In this document: positions 30,431 through 36,739 of the stretch, one piece after another
Position numbering within the stretch: the stretch's first letter is position 1
How the letters are laid out: every line of letters begins with the position of its first letter
Source: a virus
Length of the DNA: 36,850 nucleotides
IMG/VR virus record: IMGVR_UViG_3300005731_000099
Span: 1 to 36,850 of that record
Reading direction: 5' to 3' (one strand)
Program-made: the position numbers and the translations under genes
The notes under the pieces: generated by a model
The model's database searches: none
Seen by the model: only the letters and a program-made list of their open reading frames with translations
What the model was told of the DNA's origin: nothing

Positions 30431-30887
30431 AGAGATTAAGTATCTTATAATTCATTGCGCTTATACTAAGGAGTCAATGGATATAGACGCTGATGATATA
30501 GACCGATGGCATAAAGCTAAAGGATGGGCTGGTATTGGTTACAATCACTACATTAAATTTGACGGTACAAGACAAGAGGGTAGGACTTTAAATAGAGCAG
30601 GAGCACACACGTTAGGATATAATAATAATTCTATAGGTGTATGTCTAGAGGGCGGTATGAGTGAAGATGGTAAGCCTAAAGATACTTTAACCATTGACCA
30701 ATGGGTAGAGGTGCTAAGATTATTTAGAGAATATAAACAGCTCTATCCTAATTTGATATTAGCAGGTCACAATCAATTAAATAAAAAAAGCTGTCCTAGT
30801 TTTGACGTTAGAGAGTATGCGGATAAATACGGATATTCTGATAGTTGCTTACAATCTAAGCCGCTTGTGAAAATAAAAAAGGGATAA
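30408..30887 (+). CDS. Endolysin: N-acetylmuramoyl-L-alanine amidase (T7 lysozyme type), 159 aa
   Basis: The Amidase_2 fold is clear: KYLIIHCAY with zinc ligand H16, GYNHYIKFDG with Y45, RAGAHTLGYN, SIGVCLEGG, and LILAGHNQLNKKSCPSF with H121, K127 and C129. These match T7 lysozyme H17, Y46, H122, K128 and C130 almost position for position. It cleaves the bond between muramic acid and L-Ala in peptidoglycan. There is no signal peptide, so release depends on the holin. The family call is firm. Confidence 0.92.
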   Translation: MALFKANREIKYLIIHCAYTKESMDIDADDIDRWHKAKGWAGIGYNHYIKFDGTRQEGRTLNRAGAHTLGYNNNSIGVCLEGGMSEDGKPKDTLTIDQWVEVLRLFREYKQLYPNLILAGHNQLNKKSCPSFDVREYADKYGYSDSCLQSKPLVKIKKG

Positions 30888-30907
30888 CAGAACGCTACCC
30901 CTTTCTC

Positions 30908-30935
30908 CGTTGTTCTTGCGTGACCATTAACAACG
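30908..30935 (+). other. Inverted repeat between endolysin and spanin genes
   Basis: CGTTGTT (30908-30914) and AACAACG (30929-30935) are perfectly complementary around a 14-base loop. No T tract follows, so a simple terminator is unlikely. It may shape translation of the spanin gene. Confidence 0.4.
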
Positions 30936-30980
30936 ACATCAAAACAAATGAACAGCACTAAGATACAAAACTATTCCACC

Positions 30981-31397
30981 ATGAGATACTTTTTTTTGTT
31001 AATGTTAATAACTTTGTTAAGTTGTTCCCCTCAAAAGAAACTACAACGGCTTATTAAAAAGCATCCCGAACTAGCACAGACAGATACTATAAATGTAATT
31101 GACACGGTAACATATGAGACTATTAAAAAAGATACGGTATTTAGTAAAGAGACTTTCTATGATAGACTTAGAGACACTATTATTATTAATAATGACCGTC
31201 TTACTATTCGTCAATTTTATCATAGCGACAGCATCTTTATAGAGGGCGAGTGTAAAGGCGATACTATTATAAGCGTGATACCTATTGAAGTTGAGAAACT
31301 AAACAATGTTATATCCAATAAAATACCTTTGTACTTTTGGCTTTTATTTGGTGGTGTCGTTTTAATTACTATCTTAGCCCTAATCAAAAAACGATAA
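30981..31397 (+). CDS. Unimolecular spanin (u-spanin) candidate, lipoprotein with C-terminal membrane helix, 138 aa
   Basis: The N-terminus MRYFFLLMLITLLSCS is a lipoprotein signal with lipobox LLSC (C15). A periplasmic linker rich in D-T pairs follows (VIDTVTYETIKKDTVF), and residues 115-134 (PLYFWLLFGGVVLITILALI) form a membrane helix before KKR. An outer-membrane lipid anchor and inner-membrane helix in one chain is the plan of u-spanins such as T1 gp11, which fuse the two membranes in the last step of lysis. ATG at 30981 fits a signal peptide better than the one at 30948. Confidence 0.75.
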   Translation: MRYFFLLMLITLLSCSPQKKLQRLIKKHPELAQTDTINVIDTVTYETIKKDTVFSKETFYDRLRDTIIINNDRLTIRQFYHSDSIFIEGECKGDTIISVIPIEVEKLNNVISNKIPLYFWLLFGGVVLITILALIKKR

Positions 31398-31401
31398 CCC
31401 T

Positions 31402-32202
31402 ATGAAAAAGCGCCTTTTTTACGACGTCGAAACATCATTTTGTCAAGGTCATTTTTGGCGACCTGGTTGGAATCAAACAATAAACCCTAGTCAAATAATG
31501 AGACATACGCAAATCATTAGCGTATCGTGGGCATGGGATGATGAACCAGTACAAAACTTAGATTGGGGCTTAAAGAAGCAATGTGATAAGAAGCTACTCA
31601 AAAAGTTTATTAAGGAATTAGACAAAGCGCATGAGATAGTAGCGCATAATGGTAAACGGTTCGACATTAAATGGATAAGAACTAGAGCAGCGTATCATGG
31701 TTTAGATATGAAGCCTAGCTATAATGAAGTTGATACTTTAAAGCTATGTAAAAGATATTTAAACTTACCATCTAATAAGTTAGCGGAGGTCGCTAGATAC
31801 TTTAGTTTGACGGCTAAGTTAGATCCTGGAGGGATACAAACTTGGATAGATGTAATAATCAATAAAGATAGAGCAGCACTAGACAGAATGTTAGAGTATG
31901 GCGATGGCGATATAATAACGCTAAGAGAAGTATTTAAGAAGCTGCAACCTTACGTTTATCCTCAAACTAACTTCAATGTATTAACTGGTGGCGAGAAGTG
32001 GCAATGTCCTGAGTGCAAGAGTTCTCACGTTAAAGTTAATGGTAAACCTTACGCAACAGCAGCTGGTACGGTTAAAAACTATATGGCTTGTACTAAGTGT
32101 AACACAACGTACACGATAAACAATAAGACGTTTAGTGATTACGTTAAGTTTAGATCATTACACCCTAGTGCAAAGGGTAAGGATTTTGACGTACTAAAAT
32201 AG
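31402..32202 (+). CDS. DEDD-type 3'-5' exonuclease/RNase H-like nuclease with zinc ribbon, 266 aa
   Basis: The RNase H-like fold shows FYDVET (D8, E10), VAHNGKRFDIKWI (D88) and YGDGDIITL (D168/D170), the four acidic residues of DEDD nucleases. A C-terminal zinc ribbon follows (C202-x2-C205 and C230-x2-C233). The form resembles RNase_H_2-type exonucleases seen in phages. It may proofread or process replication intermediates. It is convergent with the primase gene, and a palindrome lies between their stops. Confidence 0.8.
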   Translation: MKKRLFYDVETSFCQGHFWRPGWNQTINPSQIMRHTQIISVSWAWDDEPVQNLDWGLKKQCDKKLLKKFIKELDKAHEIVAHNGKRFDIKWIRTRAAYHGLDMKPSYNEVDTLKLCKRYLNLPSNKLAEVARYFSLTAKLDPGGIQTWIDVIINKDRAALDRMLEYGDGDIITLREVFKKLQPYVYPQTNFNVLTGGEKWQCPECKSSHVKVNGKPYATAAGTVKNYMACTKCNTTYTINNKTFSDYVKFRSLHPSAKGKDFDVLK

Positions 32203-32221
32203 TATCTTATTCTGATACTAT
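32199..32221. terminator. Bidirectional hairpin between convergent exonuclease and primase genes
   Basis: ATAGTATC (32199-32206) and GATACTAT (32214-32221) form a perfect 8-bp stem around a 7-base loop, overlapping the ends of both genes. It lacks a long T tract but is placed to stop transcription from both sides. Confidence 0.55.
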
Positions 32222-33001
32222 CCAGTCGTTAATGTCGTTATATCCTTTAAATATACTACGCTTATCTACGCCGTTTTTTATTTTCTTAAAGCACTCATCA
32301 CCAGCTTTATCATTATCTCCGTAAAATATAGCACCGTCTTTATTCTCAACGGAATCAATAAAAGACACAGAGTTTAAAACTATGCACGTATCTTTAGGTG
32401 TTTTATTGTACTTAGACATTAAGCTCAGAAAGTCTATAAAGCCCTCAAATATATGAACCTTACTACTGCCTTTTATTGTTGTAAACCATTTCGGGCTAGT
32501 TGATATTTTGATATATTTATTCCTTAACTCATAGCCCCCTTTATCGTTTTTAAATCCGATAGCGTACTGAGTTTTATTATTTAGGTCAAATGCTATTTCC
32601 TTACAATACTTTTTTGCTATTTGTATGTTGATACGTCTACTTTTCAAGTAGCTAATTAGATACGCTTTGCTTAACTCTGATTCGCTGATTATCTTTATCG
32701 GAGACTTAACAGCTTTAGGTTTAACGCTTTCAAATACTGAGCCACTTAAAAAAGATATAGCCTCTTTAAAATCTAATCTATCTATCAATTCAACGAGCCT
32801 AATAACATCTCCTCCAAAACCAGCCCCATAATCAAACCAAGTATTTTTACTATTGTTAACGCAAAAGGATGCTGTTTTCTCATTTCTAAAAGGGCTTAAA
32901 AAAAAGGAGTACCTAGAGTTGCTGCGTTTATCTAGTTCAAATCCTTTGCCTATTAAATAATCAACGCAAGATTTCTGTTTTATTTCATTTAGTTCTGTCA
33001 T
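32207..33001 (-). CDS. DNA primase (CHC2/TOPRIM type) with a cysteine-poor zinc-finger domain, 264 aa
   Basis: The N-terminal domain keeps the primase frame around the zinc finger (YSFFLSPFRNEKTASFCV, TWFDYGAGFGGDVIRLVELI) but lacks the four metal ligands. The TOPRIM domain shows HIFEGFID (E186) and IFYGDNDKAG (D229, D231). It would synthesise primers for the ATPase encoded upstream in the same operon. ATG at 33001 is preferred; an upstream ATG (33031) would overlap the previous gene. The reduced metal site is typical of some mobile-element primases. Confidence 0.8.
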   Translation of the reverse strand: MTELNEIKQKSCVDYLIGKGFELDKRSNSRYSFFLSPFRNEKTASFCVNNSKNTWFDYGAGFGGDVIRLVELIDRLDFKEAISFLSGSVFESVKPKAVKSPIKIISESELSKAYLISYLKSRRINIQIAKKYCKEIAFDLNNKTQYAIGFKNDKGGYELRNKYIKISTSPKWFTTIKGSSKVHIFEGFIDFLSLMSKYNKTPKDTCIVLNSVSFIDSVENKDGAIFYGDNDKAGDECFKKIKNGVDKRSIFKGYNDINDWIVSE

Positions 33002-33003
33002 GT

Positions 33004-33258
33004 CTATTTGTTTTTCATAAATTCTCCACAAGATACTATCTTTTTTTGATCCATAGCGTCTAATAATTCTTTAACCGTTCTGCAATATTCTCTGCTATCA
33101 TTCTCGGATAAACTTCTAAACCACCATTTTTTACTATCTGCGGTCGCTTCTAAGAGGTTAAAACCACTAAAGTAGTACATAGTATTACCTGACTTAAAGA
33201 TAAGCCCGTAAACAGGCTTAAAACGATTCGGATATATTTCACTATCAAAAATCATCAT
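33004..33258 (-). CDS. Hypothetical protein, 84 aa
   Basis: The start MMIFDSEIYPNRFKPVYGLI resembles the first strand of a DEDD/DnaQ-like nuclease (FDxE), as if it were an exonuclease fragment. The remainder (YYFSGFNLLEATADSKKWWF) shows no further catalytic residues. This may be a reduced or decayed nuclease, but that is a guess. It sits between the ATPase and primase genes. Confidence 0.55.
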   Translation of the reverse strand: MMIFDSEIYPNRFKPVYGLIFKSGNTMYYFSGFNLLEATADSKKWWFRSLSENDSREYCRTVKELLDAMDQKKIVSCGEFMKNK

Positions 33259-33382
33259 TACAAAATTTCTTATTAGTCTCGTGACATTCTATGAAAGCAG
33301 ACACGATACCAGCGATTATTAATATTATTAATTGGGCTGGATTAGGAATCCATAGTAGTAATTTAAAAAGGTAAGGTATCAT
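33245..33382 (-). CDS. Small membrane protein, 45 aa
   Basis: ATG at 33382 overlaps the end of the ATPase gene by 20 bases. The product is mostly one or two membrane helices (MIPYLFKLLLWIP, then AQLIILIIAGIVSAFIE) with a polar C-terminus. It ends 14 bases inside the next gene. A membrane peptide within a replication operon is notable. It could anchor replication to the membrane, but this is speculative. Confidence 0.5.
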   Translation of the reverse strand: MIPYLFKLLLWIPNPAQLIILIIAGIVSAFIECHETNKKFCNDDF

Positions 33383-34322
33383 CTTCTAAGAAATTATCAA
33401 AGCCCTCGAAGTTATCATTAGGCTTTATTGTTGTTTGTTCTGGTTTATTCTTTTGGTCGTGGTATCTATATCCCTTTAAAGGGTCTTTACCTCCTACAAT
33501 GAATCCGCACCCTTTGTTATAGTCGCATAGTACGGGTTCATTTATCCACGTTTGCTTACCTCCAGTATCAGTGTCTTTTACTTTCTTAACTTCTACCATA
33601 GTGTAGAACCACATAGTGCGGTGGTCTATTAGTCTATGAATTATAATAAAATCATCTACTTTGTTTGTGAACGGCTTGCCCCCTTCAATATCTGATTTGA
33701 TTGGTGGCATAGTATGACCAGCCCAATCATGACTCTCTGGGTAACTTGCTCCACGTCTGCCTGATGCTGTGGCGGGATGGCAATTAACGTAAATAGTTTT
33801 CTCTAGTTTCTTACAAAATAATCTAAACGCTCTCATATTTTTGTAGTTTATATCGTAAGAGAAGCTACTATCTAGTCCGTTGTAGGGATCAATTATACCT
33901 GCATCAAAATCTCCTACAGACTCAAATATCTTTAACACATCTTCTGGTTTATATTCCTTTCTGTTGTCTACAAAATAAAAGTGGCTTTCTATTTTATCGT
34001 TGCACTCTTCTATCTCTTGGTGTGTTAGACTCATAAACTCTTGACCGTAATACATTTGTATCATATCTCGTATGACCTTGTACGTCTTATTTTCATCCAT
34101 AAGCATTACAAACTTTAGATCATGTCTTAAAGCTAGACACAGAAAATACCACATAGCCCAATAAGATTTACCTACGTTATCATGTCCTAGTATGATATTA
34201 GTTTGCTCATATTTAAATCTTACATAGTCATCTAATTCACATCCTATACCTAGCCCTTTAGGTATCTTACCGTCTCGATAGTCTTTTAAAGTATTTAGAC
34301 TTGCTCTTTTTTGTTCAATCAT
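33363..34322 (-). CDS. RecA/DnaB-like replicative ATPase with SSB-type C-terminal tip, 319 aa
   Basis: The ATPase core shows Walker A GHDNVGKS (46-53) and Walker B FDAGIIDPYNG (139-149, D145), with KTIYVNCHPATASGRRG as a later conserved segment typical of phage DnaB/RepA-like helicases. The chain lacks the DnaB N-terminal domain. It ends LEDDTLPF, resembling the acidic tip of SSB. It is likely the replicative helicase or a recombinase-like ATPase, with the helicase favoured by the neighbouring primase and loader-like genes. Confidence 0.75.
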   Translation of the reverse strand: MIEQKRASLNTLKDYRDGKIPKGLGIGCELDDYVRFKYEQTNIILGHDNVGKSYWAMWYFLCLALRHDLKFVMLMDENKTYKVIRDMIQMYYGQEFMSLTHQEIEECNDKIESHFYFVDNRKEYKPEDVLKIFESVGDFDAGIIDPYNGLDSSFSYDINYKNMRAFRLFCKKLEKTIYVNCHPATASGRRGASYPESHDWAGHTMPPIKSDIEGGKPFTNKVDDFIIIHRLIDHRTMWFYTMVEVKKVKDTDTGGKQTWINEPVLCDYNKGCGFIVGGKDPLKGYRYHDQKNKPEQTTIKPNDNFEGFDNFLEDDTLPF

Positions 34323-34864
34323 TTGTCTTGTATTTGTCTCATTACATTACTAGCATAATCATTACTACCGTTCTGCGTTACCTCCTCAATGTACTGCAAG
34401 GTGTTTAGTAAACTACTCTTCCAGTTCTTAATCTGTTTACCGTTTCCGTTTTTCCAACCGTTCTCAATCCAACTATCGTACTTCAATCTTAAATGACTTA
34501 GGCTAACCTTTGGTTTTTTTGTTAGAGCATACGCTTTAAAATCTTCAAACTCGGGTATAGTGTATTCTACTTTCTCTTTCTCTTTCTCTTGTACGGCAGG
34601 GGTTACCCTACCCCCTTGCCTACCCCCTTGCATAGGGTCATTAGTTTTATGTTTATACCCCTTCACTTGCTGGTCAATACTATCATATTGAGCAGTCCAC
34701 ACTAAGTCAACAATTAAACTCAATTCACTTGGCTCAACATCTAGGAACTGCTTATCTAATAATGCAGATATAAACGCTAATTTATCTTTATCATTTGGTA
34801 GCCTATTAAATACATCATAATAAGACCTATAAAAATTAAATGCTTTTCTTTTTGTCTCTTTCAT
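34319..34864 (-). CDS. DUF6291-like replication initiation/loader protein, 181 aa
   Basis: The N-terminal part (KRKAFNFYRSYYDVFNRLPN, LAFISALLDKQFL, DSIDQQVKGYKHKT) fits the DUF6291 domain found in Bacteroidota phage replication proteins. The C-terminal part (LRLKYDSWIENGWKNGNGKQ, IKNWKSSLLNTLQYI) resembles the region of phage initiators that contacts helicase. A Glu/Lys linker (QEKEKEKVE) joins the two. ATG at 34864 is chosen because the domain starts there. It overlaps the ATPase gene by 4 bases. Confidence 0.7.
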   Translation of the reverse strand: MKETKRKAFNFYRSYYDVFNRLPNDKDKLAFISALLDKQFLDVEPSELSLIVDLVWTAQYDSIDQQVKGYKHKTNDPMQGGRQGGRVTPAVQEKEKEKVEYTIPEFEDFKAYALTKKPKVSLSHLRLKYDSWIENGWKNGNGKQIKNWKSSLLNTLQYIEEVTQNGSNDYASNVMRQIQDK

Positions 34865-34866
34865 GT

Positions 34867-35130
34867 CTAGTCGGCGTTTTTGAATTCTAGCAACTTTTCT
34901 GATGCGGTTGATATATTGGTATAAGTCCAAGCCCAAACGCCAAAACTTTTAGACTTAGGGTAGCTTATACAGCCCCATCTATCATTCTCTACTCTTTTAA
35001 AAACTTCATAATGAGTATTACCATCGCTTTCTACTAGATAAATAAATCCGTATTCAGTTTTTTTAACTTGGGTAAACTTAAACCCTTTTACTTCTCCTTT
35101 GCCTATAAAGGACTTTTCTAATTCTCTCAT
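34867..35130 (-). CDS. Conserved hypothetical protein, 87 aa
   Basis: This beta-rich protein contains FTQVKKTEYGFIYLVESDGN, HYEVFKRVENDRWGCISYPK and WAWTYTNISTA. The pattern is one I know from uncharacterised proteins of flavobacterial phages. It is the first gene of the minus-strand replication operon, behind a structured leader of about 100 bases. Function is unknown. Confidence 0.6.
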   Translation of the reverse strand: MRELEKSFIGKGEVKGFKFTQVKKTEYGFIYLVESDGNTHYEVFKRVENDRWGCISYPKSKSFGVWAWTYTNISTASEKLLEFKNAD

Positions 35131-35145
35131 GTCATTAAAAATTAA

Positions 35146-35233
35146 AACCTCTATAAATCCAGATGCTCTTCACTTCATCTTTCATTATAGAGGTTAGTTA
35201 AAAACTCTTTTGTCGCTATTGTGAAGAGGCGAC
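35146..35233 (-). promoter_or_regulatory. Structured leader with three interleaved inverted repeats
   Basis: Arms A are 35146-35156 and 35185-35195 (11 bases, perfect). Arms B are 35166-35173 and 35221-35228 (CTCTTCAC/GTGAAGAG). Arms C are 35212-35216 and 35229-35233 (GTCGC/GCGAC). One B arm lies in the A loop and the other in the C loop, so the stems are interleaved and could compete or form a pseudoknot. The region is the 5' leader of the replication operon. Confidence 0.55.
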
Positions 35234-35239
35234 TATGTA

Positions 35240-35270
35240 CAAATATAGTTATTTTTTTTGATTCTGCAAA
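35240..35270 (-). promoter_or_regulatory. Consensus Bacteroidota promoter of the replication operon
   Basis: On the minus strand, TTTG (35270-35267) and TATATTTG (35247-35240) are separated by exactly 19 bases, a full match to the host housekeeping consensus. The promoter overlaps the 3' end of the 35249 gene. Transcription should start near 35233. Confidence 0.75.
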
Positions 35271-35602
35271 CTTATTGCATCATTAATTAAGTATTGAATC
35301 TCATTATAGTTATCTACTACCAATGTATCTTCATCATCATTTAAGACGATAGTAGATAAATCCACTTCCTCATGGTCTACTTCATAGCAGTTAGTAGATG
35401 GATCGAATAAGCCTATACCCTGATAGTTAAATATAAATTCATATCTATCCTCTCCATGATATGCTTCTACTACAAAGTATGTTTCCATGTGTCCTAGTTC
35501 TACATCTGGGTAAAGGTCTGATAAGCACCTAGTACTATCGCTAACTTCAAATTCTAATTTACCCGCCTTAATAAGTTCTTTTACTTGTTCTACTTGTTTC
35601 AT
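35249..35602 (-). CDS. Acidic hypothetical protein, 117 aa
   Basis: The product from ATG at 35602 begins MKQVEQVKELIKAGKLEFEV and is rich in Asp and Glu later on (VLNDDEDTLVVDNYNEIQ). The N-terminal helix followed by GKLEFEVSDSTR is compact. Acidic early proteins may mimic DNA or bind host factors, but no family is recognised. Starts at 35623 or 35653 are possible; 35602 is favoured by its A-rich leader. Its end carries the replication promoter. Confidence 0.55.
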   Translation of the reverse strand: MKQVEQVKELIKAGKLEFEVSDSTRCLSDLYPDVELGHMETYFVVEAYHGEDRYEFIFNYQGIGLFDPSTNCYEVDHEEVDLSTIVLNDDEDTLVVDNYNEIQYLINDAISLQNQKK

Positions 35603-35670
35603 GTTGTAATGTTTTATATTCATAATTGATTTATTGGTGTAAATGTAAAACAAAGAAAGTTAATAAAAAA

Positions 35671-35702
35671 CTTGTGTATTAAAAAAGTTTGATATAATTT
35701 AG
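35671..35702 (+). promoter_or_regulatory. Candidate promoter for the 35726 gene
   Basis: CTTG (35671-35674) and TAATTTAG (35695-35702) are separated by 20 bases, an imperfect host-type promoter. The leader holds ACATTAAAAC (35709-35718), as before the 655 gene. Confidence 0.35.
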
Positions 35703-35725
35703 CCCCGAACATTAAAACTAAACAA

Positions 35726-35854
35726 ATGAATCAAACACTTAAAAACATCATCCATATTCAAGCCCAGCTATTAAAGTTGAGAGAGCGTAAGAACGTCGTG
35801 GTGTTTCCAAATAGGGAAACTTTTAACCCTGATAAGGTGCATATTAAAAACTAA
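35726..35854 (+). CDS. Hypothetical small protein, 42 aa
   Basis: This is a basic helical peptide (NQTLKNIIHIQAQLLKLRER) with a short strand (NVVVFPNRETFNP). It has its own promoter-like element and the A-rich leader shared with other early genes. Function is unknown. Confidence 0.5.
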   Translation: MNQTLKNIIHIQAQLLKLRERKNVVVFPNRETFNPDKVHIKN

Positions 35855-35859
35855 AGACA

Positions 35860-36273
35860 ATGGGAAAATATAAACGGATAAAAGCAAAACCAAAGAAGGA
35901 AAAAAGATTTGCAAACGTGAAGATGATTCTTGACTTAATGCACGAACATAAGGATAAAATTGAAACATTACCTGTAACTAAAATTCAAGTTGAAAAACGT
36001 GATGTAGAACAAGGTGATAAATGGGATAGTGAAACAGGGTTTGAATACTTAATCTTTTTTGCGGATAAGAGTGCCTACCTTGTTGGTGAGACTAAAATAA
36101 TTGAAGACCGAGAAGATTATGCACAAGCCGATAGTTGGATGCAGCATTATTGCCGAGACTATTACCAAGAAAGATGGACTGTACCTGCTCTTGAAGTTCT
36201 TGAAAAGCTAGAGGCTGTATTGTTATATGTAACTACGGGATATACACAACAAACCAAGACAGATGAAACATAG
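35860..36273 (+). CDS. Hypothetical protein, 137 aa
   Basis: The N-terminus is strongly basic (GKYKRIKAKPKKEKRFANVK) and the rest mixed alpha/beta (FEYLIFFADKSAYLVGETKI). The C-terminus QQTKTDET is encoded by the 23-base repeat shared with 6898-6920. No family is recognised. It lies five bases after the previous gene and overlaps the glucosaminidase-like gene by 11 bases. Confidence 0.6.
   Translation: MGKYKRIKAKPKKEKRFANVKMILDLMHEHKDKIETLPVTKIQVEKRDVEQGDKWDSETGFEYLIFFADKSAYLVGETKIIEDREDYAQADSWMQHYCRDYYQERWTVPALEVLEKLEAVLLYVTTGYTQQTKTDET
36247..36269 (+). repeat. 23-base direct repeat, copy 2 (copy 1 at 6898-6920)
   Basis: The copy is identical to 6898-6920 and covers the end of the 35860 gene and the ATGAAAC start of the 36263 gene. 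Confidence 0.7.
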
Positions 36274-36661
36274 AAACGCATATTTACTATTTATCATACT
36301 AATTACTCTAATGCTTATCGGTAAGAGTGTAGGGGCGCAAGATAAAACAGAACTTGTACAGCTTATCAAAGGGCATGGAATAGAACACGCAGAGATTGTG
36401 TACGCTCAAATGATGCTAGAGAGCGGTAACTTAGAGTGTACTGATTGTAGTTGGTCAAATTATTCCAACCCGTTCGGTTTTCACAATGGTAAAAGGTATC
36501 TAGTTTATGATAACTTAGAACACGCTTTGCAAGGATATAAGGATTGGCAAGAGTGGCGTTGCCCTGATTGTGAGAGTGAGGCGGAGTATTATGATTGCCT
36601 TGTTAAGCATTGGGGTGCTGTTAATATGGTAGGATATGTTGAGAAACTTAAATTAATATAG
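36263..36661 (+). CDS. Secreted glucosaminidase-like peptidoglycan hydrolase, 132 aa
   Basis: A signal peptide (residues 1-25, hydrophobic AYLLFIILITLMLIG, cleavage after VGA) precedes a lysozyme-like domain: IVYAQMMLESG with candidate catalytic E53, NPFGFHNGKRYLVYDN, ALQGYKDWQEW, and VGYVEKLKLI. This follows the glucosaminidase pattern (Q-A-x-x-E-S-G ... N-x-F-G ... Y-x-x-x-x-x-A ... Y). Four Cys (TDCS and PDCE) suggest disulfides in the periplasm. It could aid lysis or modify the host wall during infection. Palindrome E3 follows the stop. Confidence 0.7.
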   Translation: MKHRNAYLLFIILITLMLIGKSVGAQDKTELVQLIKGHGIEHAEIVYAQMMLESGNLECTDCSWSNYSNPFGFHNGKRYLVYDNLEHALQGYKDWQEWRCPDCESEAEYYDCLVKHWGAVNMVGYVEKLKLI

Positions 36662-36663
36662 GA

Positions 36664-36710
36664 TAACGTTGAGTATAAACGGTCGTTTTAATGCCGTTTA
36701 TACATTGTTG
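36664..36710 (+). repeat. attC-like palindromic element E3, upstream of the methyltransferase
   Basis: TAAC (36664-36667), a perfect 10-bp stem GTATAAACGG (36673-36682)/CCGTTTATAC (36694-36703), spacers of 5 and 3 bases, and GTTG (36707-36710). The loop holds CGTTTTAATG, identical to E1 and E2. It begins two bases after the glucosaminidase stop and lies 30 bases before the methyltransferase ATG. Confidence 0.6.
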
Positions 36711-36739
36711 TAGACTGTGCGGATTTAAAAAGATAAATT

